64,000 bases of DNA, from assembly GCF_051622035.1 (NCBI RefSeq), contig NC_135361.1:26839205-26903204 (forward strand). The letters are read 5' to 3'. Each line of letters begins with the position of its first letter. Position 1 is the stretch's first letter. A program made the translations under genes and the position numbers. Positions 20,401-30,242 of the stretch are shown piece after piece. Source of the stretch: Arctopsyche grandis. Its lineage: Eukaryota; Arthropoda; Insecta; Trichoptera; Hydropsychidae. The notes beneath the pieces are model-generated. The model had not been told where the DNA came from and ran no database searches. It saw nothing but the letters and a program-made list of their open reading frames with translations.

Positions 20401-23400
20401 GTACCCCACCCGTATCTCTAGAATTAGAGTCACACCTCAAAACACAATATCCATCTATATTCAGCTCAAAATCTTCAAAATCACTAGTTACATGCGTTTC
20501 ACTTAAACCTATAAATTATGGTTTTTGACTTACAGTTAAACTCCAAACCTAATCCTTGTGAGCAAAAAAACTTTGTACATTTATACCGATACCTTTTGGT
20601 GGTTGCTATATATTATTATACTTAATTCTATTTCTCATTAATTCCATATTTCTTTTATATACACTGCACTTAGTGTCCAACGGTCCGTGATTCGTGTTCA
20701 AATTTAATTTTAATTTATTATTACACTTGAAGCAATTAATACATTTTATATAAATGGGAGTCAATTATTGAGTATCCTCTCTCCACTTGGGTTCTTGCTT
20801 AACACTATAGCGGCCGCTGACTCATATTTGTATCATATTGGGTGCACAACGCTTACTGGCCGCTGATACATAAATGATTCACTTCATTGATATATATATT
20901 TGTATCACATACAAAACGTGATACATAATTGTATCATCGGCCACAAACGATTGACGCAAACGTGATACAATAACATATCAGCGGACTGAAACAGTACGCC
21001 CAGTCGTAAATCATACCAGCGGTCATTAAGCATTGTGCACCCAACATGATACAAATATGAGTCAGCGGCCGCCATAGTGTTAATAACATAACAGTTACAA
21101 TACTGTATAATGCAAAACATACTAGTATTATTATATCAAAATAGTATTAATTTATATTTCATGTTTACTCTGCATAGCCTATCCCATATTTGGGGCCGAT
21201 ACCTGGAGGTTGCCAACCAGGTCAAATGATAACGATTGACGGATTCATTCCGAATCATGCTCAAAGGTATTGAATTAAAATTGCCATAGATTCTTCTGTA
21301 TGTTAACCTTATTTAAATGGCAATTCAATTTTTCAGATTCGCTATCAATATTCAATGCGGACCTGGTGTAAATCCTCGCGATGATATCGCGCTGCATATA
21401 AACGTCAGATTTCCGGAGATGTGCATTGTTCGCAACAACTTGCAGTCCATGAATTGGGGTGCGGAAGACGTGTCTGGAGGAATGCCGCTCTCGCCCGGAA
21501 AGAACTTCCAAGCGATCCTTCTATGCGAACAGCAAAGTTTCAAAGTAAACTTTGAAATTCAAACGACCTGGGCGAATCACCAATTGCGAAATTTTGTTTA
21601 ATTTTATATTTTTGGATTTTAGTTAGCGTTGAACGGACAGCATTTCTGCGAATTCCAGCATCGCACACCGATATATAGAGTTTCTCACTTGACTATAGAT
21701 GGTGACGTTACCATTTCTATGATCCAATTTCAAGGTTCATCCCCAAGCTATCAAGTATGAAATTTTGCTTTTGATAAATGAGTAATCATAATGCGGAGCA
21801 ATTCATAGATAGTTTCGTTTTACAGCCTGGCTCTTGGAATAGTCCAATGGGAATGGCGTCCGCGCCTTCGATGGAAGCTCCGCCTCCATATGGTCCTCCA
21901 CCACCATATAGTAACCAACCAGGTACTTTATAGAGAATATGCGGAATAGTAAAGCCTTTTGATAGTGTGTTGATCGTGATTCCGTTGCAAAGTAAAAACC
22001 TTTATTTTCCATAAGAACGGTGTCCCAACAAAAATGTCTTTCAAAACATGCAGCTAATGCTTTGCAAAAACATGCACAGTCCGGGTGTTCACTCCGATTC
22101 ATTCATAAGCAAACAAGTTTGTTCATACATGGACTATTGGTTTTTAGTTATAGGGGTCCACCTTACGGCACAACCTTTTGAGTTGAAGAAGACTCGAAAA
22201 ATGAACTCGTACCAAAGCATTAATATTAAGAGTGGGGGTAGATGGTTTACGAGACAAGTACGCGTGTATGCGTGAGAAAACGTCTACCTCCAATCCTAAC
22301 ATAAATGGGTAAACGGACTACTAGTCATATGTGAACCAGTCACAGGACAACCGGTCGCTCTAGATCGGTCACACGGGATCACCCGTCACACTTGAACTGG
22401 TCACACCCAAAAATTCGACTAATTTTTGGGTGTGACCAGTTTTTTCGTGACCAATTTTCAGGTGTGACCAGTTTTAGGGTGACGGGTGATCACGTGTGAC
22501 CGATCTAGAGCGACCGGTTCACATTTGACTGGTAATCACCAAAACCTATAAATGCTTTGGTACGAGTTAATTTTTCGAGTCTTCATCAACTCAAAATGTT
22601 GTGCCGTAAGGTAACTAAAACCAATAGTCTATGTATGAACAAAGTCGTAAGGCCACCGTAGTTTAGTCAAAAGCCATCTTCAAACTTTTAACTGTCAAAG
22701 TGCCAAGTATTGAAATGATTACTGTTCGAAGTATTTCCAAAATACACAAGACACATTTTATAAAAAGCTTAAAAGCGTGATCAGGGATTGATGTTGGCAT
22801 TTCTCACGAATACATAGTATAAAGGAAATCTACAAAGCAAAAAATCAGTGTAATAAACAAGGATTTCACACTAATAACTAAATTACTATAATTCTCTCAA
22901 CATGAATTTGATATTTTTCACTTCATTATTGCTGTACCGGGTTCAAACCGAAGATCTCTCAATCGGAAACGGTTTCATGACTAGAGGTAGGACTGGAAGC
23001 GTGCCGTTTTTTTGTTTATTGATCGCCGTGCACTGTTCATTTTTATGATGAACCTTTTTTTTGCACTCTAGCTTTGTAGTTTGCTCTATTTCCTGGAAAA
23101 TAGACCCAAAATGCCCTGTTTCCTGGAAAAAGACACTCTTCCGGTCCTACCTCTAGTCATGACAGAGAAGTCCCTGAACAAATAGCGAACGCCACAACAT
23201 CCCCAACAAAATGATATCGCAACTTAATGTCTACGAACAAAATGATAAAGCGACATAATATCCACGGACAAAATGATAATGTGAAATAAAATGATATTCA
23301 TATATTTAAAACTGAATTTTTTAACGTATTCTAGTACATTAGAAAGTGATAAAAATTTCGATTAGACTGCCTTATCTAATATTTATTTATTAATATGTCA

Positions 23401-26400
23401 AAGTACGTGTATACATAGATCTTCGTCATCACACGTTTTATTGAATTCTGGTACGTTTTCTTCATCAAAAAATTCGCTTTTGAACATATGAACGTCATAT
23501 TATGTCACGTTATCATTTTGTCTGGTTCACCGTTTTGTTGTGGAACCATCAGTAATAAAAGATTAGGACTTCCATTGCCGATTTACCGATTAAATCGCCA
23601 AAATTTCACCATCGGTAATCAAGCATATAATTAAATTAAAAATCGATACAGATGGCTTATTGTGGTTAGTATAGTCTGGAATTTGTTTATTTTCAATATT
23701 AAATGTCCAAAATGACTAAAATTTTGAGTAGGAGGTATCATATTTATCTTGTTATAATCTTAAAGTTTTATACAGTTATAGCGAGCTTTGTCAATTTAAC
23801 AGTTCTCTTGTAGCACCACTGATGCATTCATAAGCGAGGCTACACTGATGCATGCTTAAGAGTGGCAAAACAGACCAACCAAGTCGTAATAATTGCTATT
23901 GACACAGTGTTTTCAATTATAATTATTGATTATTATAAATGGACTTAATGTATTTATATGACATAATTCACTTGAGATTTATTTTTAATTATTTACAGTT
24001 CAATCTAAGTTAACGTTCTTAGAAAAAGTAACCATATACAGTTATCTAATCGACTTTTCATTTACCGATAAATTGTAATCCCTACGTAGGATACTCTCTG
24101 ATACTACTGTGTTTCAAGTACATATGTATCTACATATATATATAAAATTGAATGTCTGTGTCTCGAATAGGCTCTTAAACCACTGAACCAATTACGATGG
24201 AACTTTCAGGATTTGTCGTATGCATGTCCGGGAAGCTTACTGTGAAAAAAACCTCTTAATAATAATATTCGTAATTACGATTTTACTGACGCGAAAGTAA
24301 AGCTATCCCGCCTTCAACGCATCACGCAGCGAGTGTGACAATAATCGCGCCACGCCTACCTCGCACTCGAATGTACTGACCATTCAGGGCTGTACCACAA
24401 ACACACATCGAATGGCCCACGTCAACAAATATATATATATATATATATACCTATATATAAAATTGAATGTCTGTGGAACAGGAACGGGAATTGAACGCGT
24501 CATCGTGGCATTGCAATGCATGCCGAGTTCAGCTAGTAGTAAATAAATAAAAAAAAAATATGATTTTGTTAAATCCTAATGAATAACCGGGTGACTGTGA
24601 AAAACTCGAAAATATTCGTTTATCGTGCATACATATGAAAAATGGTTAGTATATATATATCAGTGGCGTGCGGTAAAAGTCTCTCTCCCCCCGTCGTACA
24701 TCCTCACTTAATTTGCGCTAGCAGGATACAACAGGAACAGGCTTTTCCTCCCGTATCCTGCGCACGCACATTAAACAAGGCTGTATGACAAAAAGAGAGA
24801 TAATTTCACCGCATGCCACTGATATATATTTATATTATATCGGTCTCCGTGACTAGACAGAATGTTAAATTACAGAAAACGCAAAGATCGAAAATCGAAA
24901 GATCAAAAAAAAATGGTGCATGGTAAACGGTACATACATACAACAGGGACAAGAGGAACAGGCTTTTCCTCCCGTATTAAAGTGCGCGCGCAGAATACGG
25001 GAGGAAAAGCATGTTCCTCTTGTTCCTGTTGTATCCTGCTCGCGCAAATTAAGTGAGTATGTACCGTTTACCATGCACCATTTTTTTTTTGATCTTTCGA
25101 TCTTTGCCTTCCGATATTTGTGTTTTCTGTAATTTAACATTCTGTCTCGTCACGTAGACCCATATTATATATATGTACATAGTACCGTTTACCATGCACC
25201 CTTTTTTTTTGTCTTTCGACTTAAGATCTTTCGATTTTCAATCTTTGCCTTCCGATATTTGCTTTTTCGACCATTTCACTTTCGGTCCCGTAAGGTAGAC
25301 CCATTACGTAAAATGTCTCTTTGATCCAAATGTATTGCAACTATTTATAAAACTACATATTAGTCATGTTATAAAAACATGCGCACACTACCAAAACAGC
25401 TCTATTGTTCCGCAAAATCTCCAAAAATTATCACGTTAAACATTTCGCCAACACCCAAGGTATGTAATAAAATATTATATTTCATGTCTATTTTATTTTA
25501 TGTGAGCTTGCTATCCATTTCCTTTGTTTATAATATTCTTGTTTTCCTATGCTTTCTGTGTGGATCAAAATAAAGTAGTTGTGACCTATGTAAATGTGCT
25601 AGTGACGGTAACGTTTAGCAAGAGTACTTCGTCTGGTTGTTGAGTTCGGTGTAAAATTCGCCCTTATGATCGTATCAAATTTAACGAGAAATACGTATTT
25701 TTTTCATTTTAGTATATACGCAGTCTACTGTCCCTCTCAGTTATTCGTCTATGCCTCATGTCGGTGGCTTTCAGCCACCAGCTCCGATAGGCGGATATCA
25801 ACCGCCGCCTCCGGTAGGCGGATATCAACCGCCTCCTCCGATAGGCGGATATCAACCGCCACCTCCGATAGGTGGATTTCAACCACCTTTCGGTGGTGGT
25901 TACCAGCCACCATATCCTACTAATGCTTATCAACCTAATCAACAGGTAAAATTCGAAAGCTATACCGAATAGACGTCCTTTGAAATTAACGTTTGTAGGA
26001 TTGAAATCGGTGATGAGCTAAAACTTTTTTTTTTCTTTCTTTTACATACATATGTTATTAACAAACTGGACCGCAAGTCCCATTTTGAATATTATACCAT
26101 TTCAATCATTTGTTTCAGCTAATTTGAAACATATTCAATTAACATAAAGTAATTTTCTTTCCAGGTGCCTTCTTTTAATCGGGGAAATGTCGCAAATCCA
26201 CCTATGCCACCAGCAGGATCGACACAGGTTATGTTCAGATAAATATTCTTATTTTTAAACTGCACTCGCACTCACTGCTGAACATCGCACTCACTGCTGA
26301 ACAAAGTAAAAGTTTCTTTCGTTGAATTTAATTAAATAATAATAAGATCATTCACAACCGAAACACCCTTCCCGATCATGATTCATACATTCAAATTTAG

Positions 26401-26897
26401 AATTTGCTACACAGAAATGGACTATATAGAAAGATTTGTGAATGCATATGAATTTTGTATATATGAAAGTACCAAATATATAAAAATAAGTTTTATATGT
26501 CATTAGCGAGTATCAAAAATGGTTTCATTTGTTCAGCAGTTGTTTTAAATGTATGATAATTATTTTGCTTACTGAACAGATTGAATTGTAATGAATAACA
26601 TGTTGTATGTAGAAAGCATGGATGTTATGCTTTTGAAACGCCCGTCAGTCTGATACAATAAATACATTCAGAAAATAACTTTTTTTATTATCATCATCAC
26701 TACATTATAACAATTTTGTACTAGATAAGTATTATAAATTTTATGTTTTTCTTCAGTGGCAGAAAAAAGAGTCTAGCATGGGAGTGAAAGCATTGAAATA
26801 CGGAGCGCCACTGGCCGCTGTTGGTTTGGGTGCATATGCTTTAGGTGGTGGATTCTCTCGCTCTTCGTCATCATCGGATGATGATTGGCTAGGTTAA
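17476..26897 (+). CDS. Galectin with Pro/Gly/Tyr-rich repeat tail
   Basis: Eight exons: 17476-17499, 21178-21266, 21337-21544, 21623-21754, 21826-21922, 25713-25945, 26165-26227 and 26757-26897; 987 nt, 328 residues. The start MAQPVYNP splices in phase to PIPYLGPIPGG. The carbohydrate-recognition domain (about residues 10-145) contains GQMITIDGFIP, RFAINIQCGPG, H-I-N-V-R-F, IVRNN and NWGAED, so the H, N, R, V, N and W of the sugar-binding signature are present; the usual NPR reads NVR. Next come a Pro-rich linker, five GGYQPPPPI-like repeats, and a C-terminal tail with KYGAPLAAVGLGAYALGGGF and a Ser/Asp-rich end. Galectins bind beta-galactosides and are exported without a signal peptide; none is seen here. 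Introns 1 and 5 (about 3.7 kb each) are full of transposons. Exons 1 and 7 are the least certain. Confidence 0.85.
17500..18181. other. Galectin intron 1, proximal part
   Basis: AT-rich intron sequence. A short palindrome (ACGATACGAGTGCACTCGTATCGT at 17648-17671, a 24-bp perfect mirror of which the core is GAGTGCACTC) is the only structure noticed. The LINE 3'UTR may reach into the right part. Confidence 0.45.
18182..20605 (-). mobile_element. Dead CR1/Jockey-type LINE in galectin intron 1
   Basis: The minus strand encodes an apurinic-type endonuclease remnant starting GINVQSFFAHKD and continuing IGLSETHVTSDF (about 20605-20440), then a reverse transcriptase. RT motifs: SGFRVKHSTETA, GVPQGSKLGPLLFILYINDI and LFADDTLIY. 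An in-frame TAA at 20051-20053 and a stop at 18491-18493 split the long frame, and the endonuclease has further stops and appears internally deleted after NVIVNKVDGG. The RT motif A reads FLGFKRAF where families have LDFKRAF, so a catalytic aspartate is replaced by glycine. The element is inactive. The clade call is tentative. Confidence 0.85.
20803..21079. mobile_element. piggyBac-like MITE with TTAA flanks
   Basis: The ends CACTATAGCGGCCGCTGACT and its mirror AGTCAGCGGCCGCCATAGTG extend through CATATTTGTATCAT and GGGTGCACAA into arms of about 65 bp. TTAA is present exactly at both junctions (20799-20802 and 21080-21083), the target preference of piggyBac transposases. No coding capacity. 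Confidence 0.85.
22105..22650. mobile_element. Foldback element interrupted by copy C
   Basis: The left arm (TTTGTTCATACATGGACTAT ... CTTACGGCACAACCTTTTGA ... CTCGTACCAAAGCATT, 22105-22223) is mirrored at 22551-22650. The mirrored arms continue through GGTAGA-type sequence around 22240-22290. Its right arm is split by the palindromic element at 22308-22546. Lies in galectin intron 5. Confidence 0.75.
22308..22546. mobile_element. ACTGGTCAC palindromic element, copy C (nested)
   Basis: Starts GGTAAACGGACTACTAGTC and ends GGTAATCACCAAAACC. The flanks CATAAATG (22300-22307) and TATAAATG (22547-22554) match at 7 of 8 bases. The centre contains CCAAAAATTCGACTAATTTTTGG, another small mirror. It inserted into one arm of an older foldback, so it is the younger of the two. 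Confidence 0.85.
22982..23156. mobile_element. Short MITE with TAGAGGTAGGAC ends
   Basis: The ends TAGAGGTAGGACTGGAAG and CTTCCGGTCCTACCTCTAG are inverted repeats, and TCATGAC flanks both sides (22975-22981 and 23157-23163). The TAGAG start and the 7-8-bp duplication suit the hAT superfamily. No coding capacity. Confidence 0.75.
23195..23295. repeat. Degenerate tandem repeat, about 36-bp unit
   Basis: About three units of the form ACAAAATGATAAxGCGACAT followed by AATxTCCACGG. Related sequence occurs in reverse orientation at 23490-23545 and 38180-38240, so the unit belongs to a dispersed repeat. Confidence 0.55.
23955..24112. repeat. Dispersed repeat, copy 1
   Basis: About 155 bp that reappears in opposite orientation at 30243-30412. 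Shared stretches include AATCTAAGTTAACGTTCTTA, TTTTCATTTACCGATAAATT and CCTACGTAGGATACTCTCTG. Family unknown. Confidence 0.65.
24131..24540 (+). mobile_element. Helitron-like remnant
   Basis: Begins TATATATATAAAATTGAATG followed by TCTGTGTC, the start seen in many insect Helitron-like elements, and ends with GCATGCCGAGTTCAGCTAGT. A second start-like block lies at about 24452. A stretch at 24350-24430 (CCATTCAGGGCTGTACC ... CCCACGTCAACAA) also occurs inside the LTR element near 16141-16190. Strongly decayed. Confidence 0.45.
24700..24785. mobile_element. Fragment of the palindromic MITE family of 8390
   Basis: CACTTAATTTGCG, CAGGATACAACAGGAACAGG and CTTTTCCTCCCGTATCCTG match the central arms of the elements at 8390-8766 and 24842-25160. 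Confidence 0.6.
24842..25160. mobile_element. Palindromic MITE, second copy of the 8390 family
   Basis: Starts GGTCTCCGTGACTAGACAGA and ends CTGTCTCGTCACGTAGACC, with mirrored arms containing GTTAAATTACAGAAAACGCA and GGAGGAAAAGC. Shorter than the 8390 copy because part of the left arm is missing. Near-identical TATATTATAT lies at both flanks, consistent with a target duplication in AT-rich DNA. Confidence 0.8.
25184..25308. mobile_element. Right-half fragment of the same palindromic family
   Basis: TACCGTTTACCATGCACCC, GATCTTTCGATTTTCAATC, TGCCTTCCGATATTTG and the end AAGGTAGACC match the right arm of the copy at 24842-25160 with divergence, including a changed subterminal block. A diverged solo arm in tandem with the fuller copy. 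Confidence 0.65.
25781..25885 (+). repeat. 27-bp coding repeats in the galectin tail
   Basis: Tandem units resembling GGCGGATATCAACCGCC plus GCCTCCGATA encode GGYQPPPPI-type nonapeptides, about five copies, all in frame within exon 6 of the galectin gene. Third-base changes between units show they are not freshly duplicated. Confidence 0.85.
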
Positions 26898-27558
26898 AAT
26901 TATATAAAGCATTGCTTTGCTTAAAAAAAATTCTATCAAAGTTATCTTTCCCAAGCTTTATTTTAGTGTTAATTTATTGACACGAGTGAAAATTTCGCTT
27001 TACCTACAAAATTTTTCTTAATTATAGTTAATGCAATTCCATTCCCATTTATATGTATCTATTATATTACATAATAGCAATATTTAGAAATCATTACTGC
27101 TTCATTTCAATCATCACTAATATATTATTATAAAAACAAATGGTCACAAATACAGTTTTTTCTAATGTTCGTTATATAATATCTTATTGATAAATCTGTT
27201 ATCCTTAGTTTCATATAACATTGTTATCTGTATAATGAAAATATTTACTTATTGTTGTTAATATTATTAAAGTATTTAGACACATCAATGAGAGTAATAT
27301 TTATATTGTGATTGTATTTACACTACCAATATATAAGTAATTGCAGTTGAAAATGCGGTTTGCATTTATAGTTAATGCAAGTAACGACAAAATACAAAAC
27401 AACACGACACATCTTAATTTCCTTACGATAATTGTACAACATTTGAATCAGGTATGCATAAATCAAACATGCAATAAACATACATACAGCTCGTCTACGA
27501 CTTTTTCATAACACAAACTTAAATGCACAAATCAAATTTTAATTTTCCTTTTCAAGTT
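26898..27558. other. Intergenic DNA between galectin and the zinc-finger gene
   Basis: AT-rich sequence between two convergent genes. It should hold both 3'UTRs. No repeat or open frame is recognised. Confidence 0.4.
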
Positions 27559-28590
27559 TCAATCTCCAGCAATAGACCCAATAGATGACTGTAAAAAAAT
27601 TATAAATAATATTATTTGTAAATAATTTCAAGAACTGTCATGTGCAAAAAAGATGCATTGTATTATTACCAATGCGACATTATCTTTAGGTAGTCCGAGA
27701 TGCGTTTTCATATGACGGTACATATGAATGTGCAATCTCGTATTATAATTGCAGTATTTGCAATATTGCAGAGGTCGAAAATGCATGTGCCGATGTGCTT
27801 CCATACGCCGCTTATTCTTGAATTTGCAATCGCACAATGTGCAAACAAAACATTCGGATGTCTGGTCGTTGACGGCATGTTTAAACATGTGTTTAATTAA
27901 AGCGTTCTTATCGACGAACCTAGAATGAAACAATGGCGAAATTAATACAATAATAGTAAATTCGAATACCAAGCTGTGATAGAACTTACACTGCCTCACA
28001 GTGATCACAGAGTAGTGGATAATTGGAAGTTTGAGAGGACGGTTCTCGTTTTATATTACAAATATCGTTAGATTCGTCGTCATCTGAAGAATCCGAATGA
28101 TATCGATATCCCATAGCACTACTAACATTTGCAATACTGCCTCGGGGAAGGTAATCATCGGTTGGATTTTCTTCGCGTTTTATTTTGAATCTTGTATCGA
28201 TGTGCGACGGTTTCAGATCGATTTCTAATGTTTCAGTTTTGATTTGACGACGGGGTAACCGTGAGAATGCATTTTCCAATAGAGTGTTGGTCGCTATGAA
28301 TTTTACTTTGAACATATATGAGGTTAACAAGTCCGTGTTGCATTTTTTACATATGACTTCGGGATATCCTTCCCCAATGTTTGCCTGGAAATCAAATGAA
28401 ATACTCATTGAACAATAAGGGGATGTTAGTGTTGATGTGTATACGGACTAACCCGGATTCCTGTACAGTTAAAGATCATGGAGAGGTGGGCAGTAGAAAT
28501 GGGATGCAATTCGCCAGAATCGGTAAGACACACACGACATGCACGTTCTCCATGTCCTGAAGCTTCACCCCCAAAGGAAGACATAACCAT
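27559..28590 (-). CDS. ZAD-domain C2H2 zinc-finger protein
   Basis: Four exons: 28590-28453, 28384-27990, 27919-27670 and 27588-27559; 813 nt, 270 residues. The N-terminal ZAD zinc-coordinating fold is seen as CRVCLTDSGELHP (exon 1) and VICKKCNTDLL (exon 2). An acidic linker with two I-K-R-E-x-P-like motifs (possible SUMO sites) follows. Three C2H2 fingers come next: CDHCEAVF...HMFKH, CTLCDCKF...HRHMH and CKYCNYNT...HMKTH. ZAD-ZnF proteins are a DNA-binding family expanded in insects, usually nuclear and dimerising through the ZAD. The last 10-residue exon (SSIGSIAGD) is inferred from splice sites; otherwise the frame continues about 11 residues into the intron. Specific ortholog not identified. 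Confidence 0.85.
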
Positions 28591-28669
28591 AAACGTCAAA
28601 ACAACTCAAAATGTCAAATAAGCTAGTGCTGCCACTATCACGCCATGGGCGATTGAGGGTTGTCAGTGT

Positions 28670-29147
28670 AAAAAATAAATGCACGTCTTTTTGACGGTAA
28701 TTGGACTATTCGTCACATCGTTAAACGGACTACTAGTCATATGTGAACCAGTCACACGACAACCGGTCGCTTTAGATCGGTCACACGTGATCACCCGTCA
28801 CACTAAAACTGGTCACACCCTAAAATCGGTCAACCAGTTTTCTCGTGACCGATTTTAGGGTGTGACCAGTTTTAGTGTGACGGGTGATCACGTGTGACCG
28901 ATCTAAAGCGACCGGTTGTCTTGTGACCGGATCACATTTGACTAGTAATCACCGAACCGTCACATTGGGGTGGCCCCAAAGACAATTTTTGCCATGAAAA
29001 TCGCGAATACACAATATTTGGCACTCAAGTTCTCGTTGCTATGATAGTTATCGTTAGTATGATGGACTTTTCGGCTGCCAGATGTTCCGTTATAGAGATT
29101 TTAGTGACTTTGTGACGAGTAATTTGTGACCAGTAATCACCGAACCC
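28670..29147 (-). mobile_element. GGTTCGGTGATT-family element split by copy D
   Basis: On the minus strand it starts GGTTCGGTGATTACTGGTCA, then GGAACATCTGGCAGCC and GAACTTGAGTGCCAAATATT, and matches the left half of the 14058 element through CAATGTGACGAATAxTCC. The palindromic element at 28720-28958 interrupts it. The 28670 boundary is approximate. Confidence 0.7.
28720..28958. mobile_element. ACTGGTCAC palindromic element, copy D (nested)
   Basis: Left end GTTAAACGGACTACTAGTC, right end AGTAATCACCGAACC, with arms mirrored almost throughout. The flanks GTCACATC (28712-28719) and GTCACATT (28959-28966) are an 8-bp duplication with one change. The related element at 14058 has the same site once, uninterrupted. 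Confidence 0.9.
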
Positions 29148-29289
29148 TTTTTGAGATGAAGTCGTAAATTTTCGATATTTATAATTAAACTTCTCTACTA
29201 AACCATAATCTATTGGTATACATATTTCTAATCTACATTTTGGATTCACCCACTGTGTTAAAACATTTTTAAGATAAGTGCAATATATT

Positions 29290-29395
29290 GAGATGGTTTG
29301 GTGATTATTCCGCAAAAAGCAATCTCGCGCACGTCACTAAAGTCTCGATCACGGAACATCTGGCACTCAAAAACCACCATCATCCGTTGAGAGTG
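29290..29395. mobile_element. GGTTTGGTGATT-family fragment
   Basis: GGTTTGGTGATTATTCCGCA, then CACGTCACTAAAGTCTCGATC and GGAACATCTGGCACTC, match the left end of the 8228 element. Only the first 100 bp or so are present. Confidence 0.6.
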
Positions 29396-29446
29396 GTGGT
29401 GGTTTAACTATATTTATAATAATTTCAATTTTAGTGCATGTACAAC

Positions 29447-29743
29447 GGTAAACGGACTACTAGTCATATGTGAACCAGTCACAGGACAACCGGTCGCTCT
29501 AGATCGGTCACACGTGATCACCCGTCTAAAACTGGTCACGAGAAAACTGGTCACACCTTAAAATCGGTCACGAGAAAACTGGTTGATCGATTTTAGGATG
29601 TGACCAGTTTTCTCGTGACCAGTTTTAGGGTGTAACCAGTTTTCTCGTGACCAGTTTTAGTGTGACGGGTGATCACGTGTGACCGATCTAGAGCGACCGG
29701 TTGTCCTGTGACCGGTTCACATTTGACTAGTAATCACCGAACC
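29447..29743. mobile_element. ACTGGTCAC palindromic element, copy E (best preserved)
   Basis: 297 bp from GGTAAACGGACTACTAGTC to GACTAGTAATCACCGAACC, flanked by a perfect 8-bp duplication TGTACAAC (29439-29446 and 29744-29751). Each arm holds the terminal block, GATCGGTCACACGTGATCAC and repeated AAAACTGGTCACGAG or ACTGGTCACACC units. The repeat number differs between copies. There is no coding capacity, so a hAT-type transposase acting in trans is the likely mover. Confidence 0.92.
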
Positions 29744-30242
29744 TGTACAACATGAGATCGACAAACTGGTGGCTTAAGTTTTGTTAACAGATATTTATGA
29801 TACTTATTTATAACTGTATGTCAAAAAGATAATCTGTAAGTATATAATACACAGTCCCGTGGCGGGTCAAATAAATGGGGGGCTCCCAGGTGCATTTGAA
29901 ATTTGAGACCCCCATTTCAGTAAAAAAAAATGCTATAATCGTTTTTTACCATACTTTTCAGTATATGGGTTTTCATTAAGATTTTACAAAACTATATTTT
30001 TAATTATTATATGTACATACTTGAAACACTAACAGTTTTTGGAATTAAATATATACTATTTTAAAATACTATACAAAATAGGTAATAATTTCATTTATTC
30101 TTGGCTTACGAATGTATTGCGGACATTGATAATAATTTTTAAGTTGTAAATTTTGTAGCAAAGGCCCATATCGTAGCCCCCAAGATTCGGGGGCCCCAAG
30201 CGCGCGCTTATTTTCAATGTATGATAAAACGCTGCTGGGTAT

